DNA of 64,000 nucleotides. It comes from Alphaproteobacteria bacterium LSUCC0719. GTDB taxonomy: Bacteria; Pseudomonadota; Alphaproteobacteria; Puniceispirillales; Puniceispirillaceae. This document shows positions 9,354 through 19,112 of the stretch, piece by piece. Position 1 is the first letter of the stretch; each line of letters starts with the position of its first letter. The stretch covers positions 90,632 through 154,631 of the forward strand of contig JBFPJN010000007.1 of the NCBI GenBank assembly GCA_040839025.1, read 5' to 3'. Under the pieces are notes generated by a model that worked only from the letters and a program-made list of their open reading frames with translations, was not told the origin of the DNA and ran no database searches. The translations under genes and the position numbers were made by a program.

Positions 9354-9486
9354 ATTGCCTGAAGTCCGGGTGACGGGTGGTGGCTCCGGCCCCGGACATG
9401 GCAGCTGTGAAACCGGCCAGACCGGACGCGGCACAAGCAGAAGCGGACAGGCAGAAGCGGTTGGGCAGAAACGGGTAGATTGCAAC

Positions 9487-9978
9487 GTGGTTGAATCACG
9501 AGTCAGTCAGATCATTGAAGACGCGGTGGAAGATCTTGGCTTCCAGCTTGTCAGGGTGCGGTTTTCGGGAACGAAGAACGGCCGCAATCAGCTTCAGATT
9601 ATGGCTGAACCGAAAGAAGACCGTGAAATGACGGTCGAAGATTGCGAGACACTCAGCCGGCATGTTGCGGCGCTTCTGGATGTCGATGACCCGATCACCA
9701 GCGCCTATATCCTTGAGGTCAGTTCGCCCGGCATCGACAGGCCGCTGACCCGCATCGAAGATTATGACCGCTTTGCCGGCGAACTGGCGAAACTTACATT
9801 GCGGTTCATGCTGGATGGGCGCAAGCGGTTCAATGGCCGGCTTGGCGGACGTAACGAGGATGGAAAGATCATCATCGACACCGCCTTTGGCAAATTCGCC
9901 TTTGCCTTTGAGGAGATCGATTCGGCACGAATTGATCCAACTGAAATTTTCACCCGTGAAGCGACCACACGGTCCTGA
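9487..9978 (+). CDS. rimP: Ribosome maturation factor RimP
   Basis: A 163-residue protein needed for 30S subunit maturation. The N-terminal RimP domain contains LGFQLVRVRFSG, RNQLQIMAE and the hallmark YILEVSSPGIDRPL; the C-terminal SH3-like domain ends with DSARIDPTEIF. The frame is open back to 9262, but translation of that stretch is low-complexity and covers a terminator hairpin. The GTG at 9487 gives a product starting VESRVSQIIEDAVEDLGF, which matches the family. It is the first gene of the rimP-nusA-ylxR-infB operon. Confidence 0.93.
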   Translation: MVESRVSQIIEDAVEDLGFQLVRVRFSGTKNGRNQLQIMAEPKEDREMTVEDCETLSRHVAALLDVDDPITSAYILEVSSPGIDRPLTRIEDYDRFAGELAKLTLRFMLDGRKRFNGRLGGRNEDGKIIIDTAFGKFAFAFEEIDSARIDPTEIFTREATTRS

Positions 9979-10029
9979 ACGGCATTGTCTACACGTCAAA
10001 ACCGACGCAACTGAGCAGGTAGAAGAAAA

Positions 10030-11607
10030 ATGGATACATCATCGATCCCAGGACTTGAACTGATCCAGGTCGCCGATGTGGTGGCACGCGAAAAGTCGAT
10101 TGATCGCGAAGAGGTCATGGTGGCCATGGAAGAAGCCATCCAGAAGGCAGGTCGCGCCAAATACGGGCTGGACCGCGACATCCGCGCGATGATCGACCGG
10201 AAAAGCGGTGCCATCACCCTTGAGCGCTGGATCGAGGTTGTCGAGGAGGTCGAGGACGACGCCACCCAGATGAGTGTCGAGGACGGCGCCAAGCAGACGC
10301 CCCCGCTTGCGGTCGGTGAATTCTGGCGCCAGTCCCTGCCCCCAATCGAATTTGGCCGTATCGCCGCGCAGACAGCCAAACAGGTGATCTCGCAAAAGGT
10401 TCGCGATGCCGAGCGTGCCCGCCAGTATGAAGAATACAAGGACCGTGTCGGCGAGATCGTCGTCGGTACGGTAAAGCGTGCCGAGAGCTACTCCATTACG
10501 GTTGATCTCGGTCGCGCCGAGGCGGTGATCCGCCGCGAAGAGATGATCCCGCGGGAAAATCTGCGTCAGGGCGATCGTGTTCGGGCCTACATCATTGATG
10601 TCCGTGAAGAGGCTCGCGGCCCGCAGATTTTCCTGTCACGCGCCTGTAACGAATTCATGGCCAAGCTGTTCACCCAGGAAGTGCCGGAAATCTATGACGG
10701 CATCATCGAGATCAAGGGTGTCGCCCGCGAGGCCGGCAGCCGCGCCAAGATCACGGTGCTGTCAAAGGATCCGGGGATTGACCCTGTCGGCGCCTGCGTC
10801 GGTATGCGTGGCAGCCGCGTCCAGGCGGTGGTTGGTGAATTGCAGGGCGAAAAGGTCGAGATCATTCCCTACACCGAGGATCCGGCTTCCTTTGTTGTCA
10901 ACGCGCTGGCACCTGCCGAGGTGGCCAAGGTGGTGATGGATGAAGTGGCAAACCGGATGGAGGTTGTCGTTCCCGATGACCAGCTCAGCCTTGCCATTGG
11001 CCGCCGTGGACAGAATGTCCGCCTCGCCTCGCAGCTGTCCGGCTGGTATATCGACATTCTGACCGAAGCCGAGGAATCGGAACGACGGCAGGAGGAATTC
11101 CGCACCCGCTCCGCGCGCTTCATCGAGGCGCTGAACATTGACGATGTCATCGCGCATCTTCTTGTTGCAGAAGGGTTCGTGCTTCCCGAGGAAATCGCCG
11201 AGACACCTATCGCGGAACTGTCAATGATCCAGGGATTCGATGAATCGATCGCTGAAGAGCTTCAAGCCCGCGCCGTCGAGTTTGTCGAGCGTGAAGCACA
11301 GCGCATCAACGAGGCCCTTGACGAGCTGAAGGTTGCCGATGATCTCCGCAATTTCGAATATATCAGCCTTGGCATGATGCTGAAGCTTGCCGAGAACGGT
11401 ATCGTCAGTCTTGATGACCTTGCTGATCTCGACAGTGACGAACTTGTCGAGATGCTGTCCGAGCACGGGCTCGAGGATGATACCGAAGCTGGTGACATCA
11501 TCATGGCGGCCCGCGCGCATTGGTTCGATGACGAGGAATCCGAGGCGGCTGAAATGCCGGCTGATGATGCCCAAGCTGACACCGGCGATGCGCCGGCGGC
11601 AAGCTAG
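10030..11607 (+). CDS. nusA: Transcription termination/antitermination factor NusA
   Basis: A 525-residue RNA-polymerase-associated factor. In order: N-terminal polymerase-binding domain (to about residue 135), S1 domain ([20 protein letters not shown]), tandem KH domains ([17 protein letters not shown] and [18 protein letters not shown]), and C-terminal helix-hairpin-helix acidic repeats beginning near residue 370. An acidic tail closes the protein. Length and order are normal for alphaproteobacteria. NusA controls pausing and termination, so it could feed back on the terminator in its own operon leader. Confidence 0.97.
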   Translation: MDTSSIPGLELIQVADVVAREKSIDREEVMVAMEEAIQKAGRAKYGLDRDIRAMIDRKSGAITLERWIEVVEEVEDDATQMSVEDGAKQTPPLAVGEFWRQSLPPIEFGRIAAQTAKQVISQKVRDAERARQYEEYKDRVGEIVVGTVKRAESYSITVDLGRAEAVIRREEMIPRENLRQGDRVRAYIIDVREEARGPQIFLSRACNEFMAKLFTQEVPEIYDGIIEIKGVAREAGSRAKITVLSKDPGIDPVGACVGMRGSRVQAVVGELQGEKVEIIPYTEDPASFVVNALAPAEVAKVVMDEVANRMEVVVPDDQLSLAIGRRGQNVRLASQLSGWYIDILTEAEESERRQEEFRTRSARFIEALNIDDVIAHLLVAEGFVLPEEIAETPIAELSMIQGFDESIAEELQARAVEFVEREAQRINEALDELKVADDLRNFEYISLGMMLKLAENGIVSLDDLADLDSDELVEMLSEHGLEDDTEAGDIIMAARAHWFDDEESEAAEMPADDAQADTGDAPAAS

Positions 11608-11628
11608 CACCATGGTCCGGAGGAACGC

Positions 11629-12210
11629 ATGGCCGAGCGCACCTGCATCCTGTCCGGCGAGAGCCTGCCACGTGACCGGCTGATCCGGTTCGTTGCCGGC
11701 CCTGAAGGTCATGCTGTTGTCGATCTGGCAGAAAAACTGCCGGGTCGCGGCGCGTGGATCGAGCTGAATGCGGACAGCCTGCGCCGGGCTGTTGCCAAAA
11801 AGCTGCTGCAGCGGCGAATCGGTGCCGGGATTCAGGACGCAGAGCGTGAAATCACGAATATTGCCGACATGCTGCGGGCGCGTGCCATTGCCACTGCGGG
11901 TATGGCGCGCCGTGCCGGATGTCTTGTTGGCGGTTCGGGAAAGCTGGCTGCAGAGGCGGTGGGATTCATCGGCCTTCTTGCCGCGCCCGATGCGTCGGAA
12001 CGGGAAATGCGGCGCCTGTGTTCACGTCTTGATGTTGAATGGACAAGCCGCTGCCTGATGGCCGAGGAACTTGGTCGGATCTTTGGCCGGGACAGTCTTG
12101 CCTTTGTCGGCGTTCGCGCCGGCAGGGCACCAAAATTGGCGGAGACACTCCGTCTTGAGCTGATGCGCATGGAGGTCTTTTCTGTGTCTTCGGCTTGTCA
12201 GGCACGGTGA
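11629..12210 (+). CDS. RNA-binding protein: YlxR (DUF448) fused to an L7Ae-like domain
   Basis: A 193-residue protein. The first 80 residues are a YlxR domain: ERTCILSGESLPRDRLIRFV and LPGRGAWIELN are the usual YlxR motifs. The second half (ARAIATAGMARRAGCLVGG... through APDASEREMRRLCSRLDVEW) resembles the L7Ae/L30e fold that in firmicutes is the separate YlxQ protein. The two-domain form is usual in alphaproteobacteria. YlxR has been linked to RNA binding and RNase P in firmicutes; the role here is unproven. Its stop codon lies inside a strong hairpin at 12202-12229. Confidence 0.88.
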   Translation: MAERTCILSGESLPRDRLIRFVAGPEGHAVVDLAEKLPGRGAWIELNADSLRRAVAKKLLQRRIGAGIQDAEREITNIADMLRARAIATAGMARRAGCLVGGSGKLAAEAVGFIGLLAAPDASEREMRRLCSRLDVEWTSRCLMAEELGRIFGRDSLAFVGVRAGRAPKLAETLRLELMRMEVFSVSSACQAR

Positions 12211-12229
12211 TACCGGTGTATCACCGTGC
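12202..12229 (+). promoter_or_regulatory. Perfect 12-bp inverted repeat between ylxR and infB
   Basis: GCACGGTGATAC (12202-12213) and GTATCACCGTGC (12218-12229) are exact reverse complements around a 4-nt CGGT loop. The hairpin includes the ylxR stop codon (12208-12210) and ends 68 nt before the infB start. There is no T-run after it, so it is not a standard terminator. It could be an RNA-processing site, a mRNA-stability element or a protein-binding site that adjusts infB expression. Confidence 0.7.
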
Positions 12230-12297
12230 TCACATGGGCGATGGGGTGTGCGGTTCGCGTGGCGGACGCATTCCAATCGCCAGGAAAGGGTTCGTAG

Positions 12298-14895
12298 ATG
12301 AGCGACGATAGCGGAAAATCCAAGAAGCTCAGCCTGTCCGGTGGTGGCAAGCTGACACTTGGCGGAATCGAGGCGGGGACGTTGCGTGCCAGTACTGGTG
12401 GCGCCGGACGTCGCACCGTACAGGTCGAGGTGCGCCGCAAGCGTGCGCCGGCCGCGCCGCATCGTGCAGCCGCGCCCCAGGTTGAACCTGTCGCGACACC
12501 AACACCGCCGCCGCCGGCCGCCGCCACTCCTGAGACTGTTGATTCGGAAGACCGTCTGACCGCGCAGGAACGCGCCGCCCGCGTCCGGGCGCTGCAGGAA
12601 GGCATGAAGAAGCCCGACGCCGCGCCGGGCGATGGTGCAACAGGGGACGATGCGCCGGATACGTCACCGGCTGATGATGTGGACGCCGCCGCCGGAGAAG
12701 CGGCGAGCGAAGCACAGCCTGATGTGCCGGCAGAGCCGCTTGACCCGGCTGAGGCGCGCCGCGCTGCCGAACTTGCCGAGCTGAAGGAAATCGAAGCCGA
12801 GGAAGAGCGCCGCCGCGAAGAAGAGGCGCGCAAGCATTCCGAGGCCAATGCCCGCCGCGCCGCGGCGGCGAATGTCGCCGCTCCGGTGGCAGCACCATCT
12901 CCGTCGGGGCCGTCGGCGGTTGACGCGCCTGGCCGCCGCCGCCGCCATGTCGAGGAAATCCCCTCGCGCCGCCCTGCCGCGCCGCGCCGTGATGGTGCTG
13001 GCCGCCGCCAGTCCGGCAAGATGACGATTACCCAGGCGCTGTCAGGTGACGAGCAGCGGCGTCAGCGGTCTCTGGCGTCGGTTCGGCGTCAGCGTGAAAA
13101 GGCGCGGATGCGTGACGACCAGCCGCAGGTGAAGCAGGTCAGGGATGTCGTCATCCCCGACACCATCACGGTGGCGGAATTCGCCAACAGGATGGCGGAA
13201 CGCACCGCCGATGTGGTGAAGGAACTGATGAAGCTTGGCGTCATGGCTACGGCAGCCCAGACCATCGATGGCGAGACAGCCGAGCTGGTTGCCCAGGAAT
13301 TCGGCCACCGTGTGCAGCGGGTGTCCGAATCGGACGTTGAAATCGGCCTTGAAGGTGCCGAGGATGATGCGGCCAGCCTGAAGCCGCGGCCCCCGATTGT
13401 CACCGTGATGGGACATGTTGATCACGGCAAGACAAGCCTTCTGGATGCGATCCGGCAGACAGATGTGGCGGCTGGTGAGTCAGGTGGCATTACCCAGCAT
13501 ATCGGTGCCTATCAGATCAACACCTCGGCCGGCAACACCATCACCTTTATCGACACCCCGGGTCACGAGGCCTTTACCGAGATGCGCTCGCGCGGTGCGA
13601 ATATCACCGATATCGTGATCCTTGTCGTGGCGGCCGATGACTCGGTGATGCAGCAGACCATCGAGGCGATCAACCATGCCAAGGCTGCCGGCTGTCCGGT
13701 AATTGTTGCCGTGAACAAATGTGACAAGCCCGACGCCGACCCGAAGCGTGTCAGGAACGACCTTCTCCAGCATGAAATCATCACCGAGGAATATGGTGGT
13801 GACGTGCTGTGTGTCGATGTGTCGGCACTTACCGGACAGGGGCTGGACAAGCTTGAAGAAGCCATCATGCTTCAGGCCGAGCTTCTCGAGTTGACCGCCA
13901 ACCCGGATCGTGCCGCAAGCGGCGTTGTCGTCGAGGCGAAGGTGGAGCGGGGCCGTGGTTCAGTTGCCACCCTGCTGGTGCAAAAAGGCACGCTGAAGCT
14001 TGGTGATATTTTCGTCATCGGTGCAGAAAGCGGTCGTGTGCGGGCGCTTTTGGATGACCGTGGCAAAAATCTGCAATCCGCCGGTCCGGGACAACCTGTC
14101 GAAATCCTTGGCCTGAACGGCACGCCAATGGCTGGCGACAATTGTGTTGTCGTTGAAACCGAGGGCCGGGCGCGGGAAATTGCCGAATACCGCACAAGGC
14201 AGCTCAAGGACCGGGAGGCCGCGCGCGGCGCGCGTGGATCGGTTGAACAGATGCTGTCGGCGATTGCCGCGGGCGAGGCCGAAGAGCTGCCCGTTGTCAT
14301 CAAGACCGACGTTCACGGGTCTCTCGAGGCGATTCGCGTGGCGCTGGAAAAGCTCGGCACCGACCAGGTGAAGGTGCGGATCCTGTCGGCCGGTGTCGGT
14401 GCTATCAGCGAATCCGATATTTCACTGTCCACCGCATCCAACGCCATTGTCATCGGCTTCAATGTGCGTGCCATTCCGCAGGCGCGCGATCTGGCCAAGC
14501 GTGACGGCGTGGAAATCCGCTACCATTCGATCATCTACGAGTTGATCGACGAGGTGAAGGCGGCGATGGGTGGTCTTCTCAGCCCGGATACGCAGGAAGA
14601 TTTCATCGGCTATGCCGAAATCCGTCAGGTATTTGGCGTGTCCAAGGTTGGCAAGGTTGCCGGCTGTATGGTCACCGAGGGGGTCATCAAGCGGGGCTGC
14701 AAGGTACGCCTGCTTCGTGACAATGTGGTGATCCATGAGGGCTCGCTGAAGACGCTGCGGCGCTTCAAGGACGAGGTCAAGGAAGTTCGCGAAGGCTTCG
14801 AATGTGGCATGGGATTCGAGAATTACTCGGATATCCAGGAAAGCGACATGATCGAATGTTTCGAGCTTCGTGAAGTGGCCCGTACGCTCGACTGA
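12298..14895 (+). CDS. infB: Translation initiation factor IF-2
   Basis: An 865-residue GTPase that brings fMet-tRNA to the 30S initiation complex. A long Ala/Pro/Arg/Glu-rich N-terminal region (to about residue 280) begins with the [14 protein letters not shown] motif typical of alphaproteobacterial IF-2. It is followed by an IF2_N domain ([21 protein letters not shown]) and the G domain: [12 protein letters not shown] (G1), [12 protein letters not shown] (G3) and NKCDKPDAD (G4). Domains II-IV follow to the end. The ATG at 12298 is the first usable start after the hairpin. Confidence 0.97.
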   Translation: MSDDSGKSKKLSLSGGGKLTLGGIEAGTLRASTGGAGRRTVQVEVRRKRAPAAPHRAAAPQVEPVATPTPPPPAAATPETVDSEDRLTAQERAARVRALQEGMKKPDAAPGDGATGDDAPDTSPADDVDAAAGEAASEAQPDVPAEPLDPAEARRAAELAELKEIEAEEERRREEEARKHSEANARRAAAANVAAPVAAPSPSGPSAVDAPGRRRRHVEEIPSRRPAAPRRDGAGRRQSGKMTITQALSGDEQRRQRSLASVRRQREKARMRDDQPQVKQVRDVVIPDTITVAEFANRMAERTADVVKELMKLGVMATAAQTIDGETAELVAQEFGHRVQRVSESDVEIGLEGAEDDAASLKPRPPIVTVMGHVDHGKTSLLDAIRQTDVAAGESGGITQHIGAYQINTSAGNTITFIDTPGHEAFTEMRSRGANITDIVILVVAADDSVMQQTIEAINHAKAAGCPVIVAVNKCDKPDADPKRVRNDLLQHEIITEEYGGDVLCVDVSALTGQGLDKLEEAIMLQAELLELTANPDRAASGVVVEAKVERGRGSVATLLVQKGTLKLGDIFVIGAESGRVRALLDDRGKNLQSAGPGQPVEILGLNGTPMAGDNCVVVETEGRAREIAEYRTRQLKDREAARGARGSVEQMLSAIAAGEAEELPVVIKTDVHGSLEAIRVALEKLGTDQVKVRILSAGVGAISESDISLSTASNAIVIGFNVRAIPQARDLAKRDGVEIRYHSIIYELIDEVKAAMGGLLSPDTQEDFIGYAEIRQVFGVSKVGKVAGCMVTEGVIKRGCKVRLLRDNVVIHEGSLKTLRRFKDEVKEVREGFECGMGFENYSDIQESDMIECFELREVARTLD

Positions 14896-14925
14896 TCCGT
14901 CGCCGTCCGCGACAAAGAGGACATT

Positions 14926-15312
14926 ATGGCTGGAAAATCGAAGCGGGTCGCCGCCAACATGCCATCGCAGCGCCAGCTTCGCGTTGGCGAGATGCTGCGC
15001 CATGCGCTGTCTGAAATTCTGACGCGTGATACCTTTTTCGATCCTGATCTGGATGGTGTACCAATCACCATTTCCGAGATTTCTGTCAGTCCCGATCTGT
15101 CCAATGCCCGTGTCTACACGATGCCGCTTGGTGGCGAGCGGGCTGAAACAGTGCTGCCGGCGCTGAACCGGCTGGCGCCGGTGCTGCAGCGCGAGGTCGC
15201 CGGACGGGTGCATCTTCGCCGTGTGCCGCGGCTGAAATTCCTGCTTGATAACAGTTTTGAGAATGCGGCCCGGATGAATGTTGTGTTCAACAGCATCCGC
15301 AGCGACGACTGA
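14926..15312 (+). CDS. rbfA: Ribosome-binding factor A
   Basis: A 128-residue KH-fold protein that binds the 30S subunit and helps process the 5' end of 16S rRNA, especially in the cold. Motifs are QRQLRVGEMLRHALSEIL at the N-terminus, SPDLSNARVYTMPLGG, and the C-terminal HLRRVPRLKFLLDNSFENAARM. Length is normal. It lies 30 nt after infB with AGAGGAC as the ribosome-binding site. Confidence 0.96.
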   Translation: MAGKSKRVAANMPSQRQLRVGEMLRHALSEILTRDTFFDPDLDGVPITISEISVSPDLSNARVYTMPLGGERAETVLPALNRLAPVLQREVAGRVHLRRVPRLKFLLDNSFENAARMNVVFNSIRSDD

Positions 15313-15324
15313 GACCACAGGTCG

Positions 15325-16263
15325 ATGGTGTCGCGAAAGGGCAATCCGGTTCATGGCTGGGTGATTCTCGACAAACCTGAAGGGTTGAGCTCGTCGCGGG
15401 CCGTCGGCATTGTCAGGCGCGTCTTTGCTGCCGCAAAGGCTGGCCATGGCGGCACACTCGATCCGCTGGCCACGGGGATCCTGCCAATTGCGCTTGGCGA
15501 GGCGACAAAGACGGTCTCCTATGCCATGCACGGTGCCAAATCCTACAGCTTCACCCTGAAATTCGGCGTGCAGACGACAACGGATGACCGGGAAGGCGGC
15601 GTTGTCGCAACATCCGATGTGCGGCCATCGCGCGAGGCCATCGCCGCCATCCTGCCAAGCTTTACCGGCCGTATCGAGCAGCGTCCGCCCATTTTCTCGG
15701 CGATCAAGATTGATGGCGCGCGGGCCTATGACATTGCCCGCAAGGCGGTGGCGGATGGTCTTGACACGCTTCCGGAACTGGCACCCCGCGAGGTGGAAAT
15801 CGACCAGCTTGATCTCCGCGACCTGACAGCAGACAGCGCCACCTTCTTTGTGGCATGCGGCAAGGGTACCTATATCCGGTCGCTGGCACGCGACATTGCG
15901 CGCGCGCTTGGCAGTGTCGGTCATGTCAGCCTGTTGCGACGGCTGTCTGTCGGCCCCTTTTGCGAAGCGGACGCGATTTCGCTGGCTTTTTTGGAGGAGC
16001 TGGAGCATAGTGCCGCCGCTTTCGAGCATTTGAAGCCCGTTACGAGTGCGCTGGACGACATCCCGGCGTTGCCCGTGTCGGCGGGCGAGGCGGCAAAACT
16101 CCGTCACGGTCAGACACTCCCGGCGCTGGGCCCTTCGGCCATGGCGCGTTTCGCGGAAGTGTCATCGACCGGAACCGGAGTTGCATTGTTCGGTGATGAT
16201 CCCGTGGCGCTGGTCACGGTGAAGGCCGGCCAACTGCAACCGCTTCGCGTTTTCAATCTATGA
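15325..16263 (+). CDS. truB: tRNA pseudouridine(55) synthase TruB
   Basis: A 312-residue enzyme forming pseudouridine 55 in the T-loop of tRNAs. The catalytic Asp is D46 in GHGGTLDPLATGILPIALGEATK. Other family motifs are GWVILDKPEGLSS near the start, QRPPIFSAIKIDGARAYD, and CGKGTYIRSLARDIARALG. The C-terminal part is a PUA-like domain. It follows rbfA by 12 nt, in the standard infB-rbfA-truB-rpsO order. Confidence 0.97.
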   Translation: MVSRKGNPVHGWVILDKPEGLSSSRAVGIVRRVFAAAKAGHGGTLDPLATGILPIALGEATKTVSYAMHGAKSYSFTLKFGVQTTTDDREGGVVATSDVRPSREAIAAILPSFTGRIEQRPPIFSAIKIDGARAYDIARKAVADGLDTLPELAPREVEIDQLDLRDLTADSATFFVACGKGTYIRSLARDIARALGSVGHVSLLRRLSVGPFCEADAISLAFLEELEHSAAAFEHLKPVTSALDDIPALPVSAGEAAKLRHGQTLPALGPSAMARFAEVSSTGTGVALFGDDPVALVTVKAGQLQPLRVFNL

Positions 16264-16305
16264 CCTTGCGGCCTGGTGCCGGAAGGGAAACCAAAGGAGG
16301 TTTCG

Positions 16306-16575
16306 ATGTCGATTACAAACGAACGCAAGGCTGAACTCATCAAGGAATTTGGCAAATCGGATACGGATTCCGGTTCGGCTGCCGTACAGGTCGCCATTCT
16401 GACCGAACGGATCGTCAATCTGACCGAGCATCTGAAGACCCACAAAAAGGATTTCGGTTCGCGCCGGGGTCTGTTGTCGATGGTTGGCCAGCGCCGCAAT
16501 CTTCTCGATTATATCAAGAAGGGTGATGAAGGCGCGTACAAGGAGCTGATCGGCCGTCTTGGGCTGCGTCGGTAA
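16306..16575 (+). CDS. rpsO: 30S ribosomal protein S15 (uS15)
   Basis: An 89-residue ribosomal protein that binds 16S rRNA helix junction H20-H22. The sequence [15 protein letters not shown] at the N-terminus, [16 protein letters not shown] and [19 protein letters not shown] are diagnostic. The ATG at 16306 has a perfect AAAGGAGG Shine-Dalgarno sequence at 16293-16300; an upstream in-frame codon at 16276 would translate the ribosome-binding site and is rejected. S15 often regulates its own mRNA, but no pseudoknot could be confirmed by eye. Confidence 0.97.
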   Translation: MSITNERKAELIKEFGKSDTDSGSAAVQVAILTERIVNLTEHLKTHKKDFGSRRGLLSMVGQRRNLLDYIKKGDEGAYKELIGRLGLRR

Positions 16576-16612
16576 TCCCGGTTGCATCAGCGGCCAAGCC
16601 CGCATGAGATCA

Positions 16613-16643
16613 GGCCCGGCAGCCCGCGCAGCCGGGCCTTTTT
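16613..16643 (+). terminator. Intrinsic terminator after rpsO
   Basis: GGCCCGGC (16613-16620) pairs with GCCGGGCC (16631-16638) across a 10-nt loop and is followed by TTTTTC... (16639 onward begins the T-run). It lies about 40 nt past the rpsO stop and separates rpsO from the pnp leader. Confidence 0.85.
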
Positions 16644-16917
16644 CATGCCGGGAATCATGGCGGCTATTTCTTGTTTGCAATTTCGCCTGTCGCGTGTCAC
16701 AACAGCGCCGAACAGGAGAACAGACAAAAGCGCCGGGGCCCATTGATGATGGCGTGGGGGCCCAATAGACCGACACCGCGGACCGAGCGGCGGTCAATCC
16801 CCCAAGCACATCCACGGACATATTTCCTGTTGCTGACGCGTGGCCGCGAATCGGTCGCGTGAACGCCATGTTCGCCCAACGGGTCCGGCATTGTGATGAT
16901 GAAAGAGATACACACCG
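16644..16917 (+). other. pnp leader / intergenic region
   Basis: About 270 nt with no convincing reading frame between the rpsO terminator and pnp. It holds two copies of GGGGCCCA (16735-16742 and 16756-16763), each containing the palindrome GGGCCC, plus GC-rich arms around 16770-16795 that could fold. In enterobacteria the pnp leader carries an RNase III-cleaved stem used for autoregulation; whether these arms do the same is not shown. No clear -35/-10 pair was found. Confidence 0.45.
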
Positions 16918-19032
16918 ATGTTTAAGATTTTCCGCAAAGAGCTTGACTGGAACGGCACCCCGCTTGTTCTGGAAACCGGCAAGGTTGCCCGTCAAGCCGA
17001 TGGCGCGGTCATGGTCAGCCTTGGCGAGACCACCGTCCTTTGTACCGCCGTGGCAGCACAGAGCCCACGACCAGGACAGGATTTCTTCCCACTTACAGTC
17101 AACTATCAGGAAAAGGCGTTTGCCGCCGGCAAGATCCCCGGTGGATTTTTCAAGCGTGAAGGCCGCCCTTCCGAGAATGAAACGCTGGTCAGCCGTCTGA
17201 TCGACCGTCCGATCCGGCCACTGTTCCCGTCCTCCTTCAAATGTGAAACACAGGTGATCTGTACCGTGCTGGCGCATGATATGGAGAACAATCCGGATAT
17301 CGCCGCGATGGTCGGTGCCTCGGCGGCGCTGTGCCTGTCGGGCGTGCCTTTCTTTGGTCCGATCGCTGCAGCACGTGTTGGCTGGATTGACGGCGCCTAT
17401 GTTCTCAACCCGACGGTTGAGCAGATGGACGAAACCGACCTCGATCTTGTCGTGGCCGGCACCCATGAAGGCGTTCTGATGGTGGAATCCGAAGCGCAGG
17501 AGCTGTCTGAGGAGATCATGCTTGGCGCTGTGAATTTCGGCCATGAGGCGATGAAGCCTGTTCTCGACGCCATTATCGAGCTTGCCGAGAATTGCGCCAA
17601 GGAGCCGCGTGCCCTTCCTGAAGAGCCGGCAGAAACCGCTGAAATCCAGGCCGTCATCAACAAGTTTGACAAGCAATTCGCCGCTGCCTACCAGATTGCC
17701 GACAAGAGCGATCGCCAGGCGGCGCTCGGTGAAGTGCGGACGGCGATCAAGGAAAAGCTTGGTGATGATTATGACGGCGTTCTCGTCGGCAGCCTGATCA
17801 AGGGCAAGGAAGCCGATGTCGTTCGCGGGTCCATCCTGAAGACAGGATCGCGCATTGACGGCCGTGACACGAAGACGGTCAGACAGATTGTTGCCGAGGC
17901 AGGCTTCCTGCCGCGGGCGCACGGGTCGGCGCTGTTCACCCGCGGTGAAACTCAGGCCATGGTTGTTGCCACTCTTGGTACCGGTCAGGACGAGCAGATC
18001 ATCGACGCGCTTGTCGGTGAAAGCCGCTCGAACTTCATGCTGCATTACAACTTCCCTCCCTATTCGGTTGGCGAAGCCGGTCGTGTCGGGTCCCCGGGAC
18101 GTCGCGAGATCGGTCATGGCAAGCTTGCCTGGCGCGCGCTGCGGCCACTGCTTCCGCGCAAGGAAGACTTCCCCTACACCATCCGGCTTGTGTCCGAGAT
18201 TACCGAGTCGAACGGCTCGTCCTCGATGGCCACTGTCTGTGGCGGTTCGCTGGCATTGATGGATGCCGGTGTGCCGGTTGATCGTCCGGTGGCAGGTATT
18301 GCCATGGGCCTGATCAAGGAAGGTGATGATTACGCCGTGCTGTCGGATATTCTCGGTGACGAGGATCATCTTGGCGACATGGATTTCAAGGTTGCGGGAT
18401 CCGAAGCAGGCATCACATCTCTGCAGATGGACATCAAGATCACGTCGATCACGCCGGAAATCATGGAGATTGCCCTGGCCCAGGCCAAGGATGGACGCCT
18501 CCATATCCTCGGCGAGATGTCAAAAGCGCTGACCTCGGCCCGCGAGGGTCTGGCCGACAGCGCGCCGAAGATCACCACCCTGAGCATCCCGGTCGACAAG
18601 ATCCGCGACATCATCGGGCCGGGTGGCAAGATCATCCGCGAGATCTGCGAGACCACCGGTGCCAAGATTGACATTGATGATGACGGCACCGTCAAGGTGG
18701 CCGCTGTCACCGGCGCGTCGGGCGAGGCCGCGGTGGCGCGGATCAGGGATATCGTTGCCGAGCCTGAGCTTGGCGTGATCTATAACGGCACCGTCGTGAA
18801 GACTGTCGATTTTGGCGCTTTTGTCAATTTCCTCGGCGCCAAGGACGGGCTTGTCCATATCTCCGAACTGCAGAACGGCCGGACTGAAAAGACCACCGAC
18901 ATCTGTAAGGAAGGTGATCAGGTCAAGGTCAAGGTCATCGGCTTTGACGACCGCGGCAAGGTCAAGCTGTCGATGAAGCGCGTCGATCAGGAGACGGGTG
19001 CCGACCTCGAGGCCGAAGCTGCCGACGAATAG
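16918..19032 (+). CDS. pnp: Polyribonucleotide nucleotidyltransferase (PNPase)
   Basis: A 704-residue phosphorolytic 3'-5' exoribonuclease of the degradosome. Two RNase PH domains with an all-alpha linker are followed by KH ([19 protein letters not shown]) and S1 ([20 protein letters not shown]) domains. Other landmarks are [20 protein letters not shown] and [18 protein letters not shown] in the second catalytic domain. Length is normal. It has its own leader and a terminator downstream. Confidence 0.97.
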   Translation: MFKIFRKELDWNGTPLVLETGKVARQADGAVMVSLGETTVLCTAVAAQSPRPGQDFFPLTVNYQEKAFAAGKIPGGFFKREGRPSENETLVSRLIDRPIRPLFPSSFKCETQVICTVLAHDMENNPDIAAMVGASAALCLSGVPFFGPIAAARVGWIDGAYVLNPTVEQMDETDLDLVVAGTHEGVLMVESEAQELSEEIMLGAVNFGHEAMKPVLDAIIELAENCAKEPRALPEEPAETAEIQAVINKFDKQFAAAYQIADKSDRQAALGEVRTAIKEKLGDDYDGVLVGSLIKGKEADVVRGSILKTGSRIDGRDTKTVRQIVAEAGFLPRAHGSALFTRGETQAMVVATLGTGQDEQIIDALVGESRSNFMLHYNFPPYSVGEAGRVGSPGRREIGHGKLAWRALRPLLPRKEDFPYTIRLVSEITESNGSSSMATVCGGSLALMDAGVPVDRPVAGIAMGLIKEGDDYAVLSDILGDEDHLGDMDFKVAGSEAGITSLQMDIKITSITPEIMEIALAQAKDGRLHILGEMSKALTSAREGLADSAPKITTLSIPVDKIRDIIGPGGKIIREICETTGAKIDIDDDGTVKVAAVTGASGEAAVARIRDIVAEPELGVIYNGTVVKTVDFGAFVNFLGAKDGLVHISELQNGRTEKTTDICKEGDQVKVKVIGFDDRGKVKLSMKRVDQETGADLEAEAADE

Positions 19033-19060
19033 ATCCGGTATCGGATATATCGAACAGAAA

Positions 19061-19091
19061 AACGCGCGTCGTATCCGGCGCGCGTTTTTTT
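19061..19091. terminator. Bidirectional terminator between pnp and fabI
   Basis: AACGCGCG (19061-19068) and CGCGCGTT (19079-19086) form an 8-bp stem with a 10-nt loop. A run of seven T (19085-19091) follows on the plus strand, and A-rich sequence precedes the stem, giving a T-run on the minus strand too. It therefore suits both the pnp (plus) and fabI (minus) transcripts. Confidence 0.88.
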
Positions 19092-19112
19092 ATGCCTGAA
19101 ACAGACTTGCGG

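Noticed and set aside
9262..9486. RimP N-terminal extension suggested by the open frame from 9262
   Set aside because: The translation is Gly/Ser-rich without homology and would cross a strong terminator hairpin; the GTG at 9487 gives a normal RimP.
12198..13019. Long minus-strand frame opposite infB
   Set aside because: It is Ala/Ser/Arg-rich and mirrors the biased, repeat-like codons of the IF-2 N-terminal region; no start context or homology.
14422..16107. 561-codon minus-strand frame opposite infB-rbfA-truB
   Set aside because: It lies antisense to three firmly identified genes and has no recognisable domain; long antisense frames are common in GC-rich DNA.
16258..18504. 748-codon minus-strand frame opposite rpsO and pnp
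   Set aside because: Antisense to well-conserved genes, no domain seen, and crosses the rpsO terminator and pnp leader.
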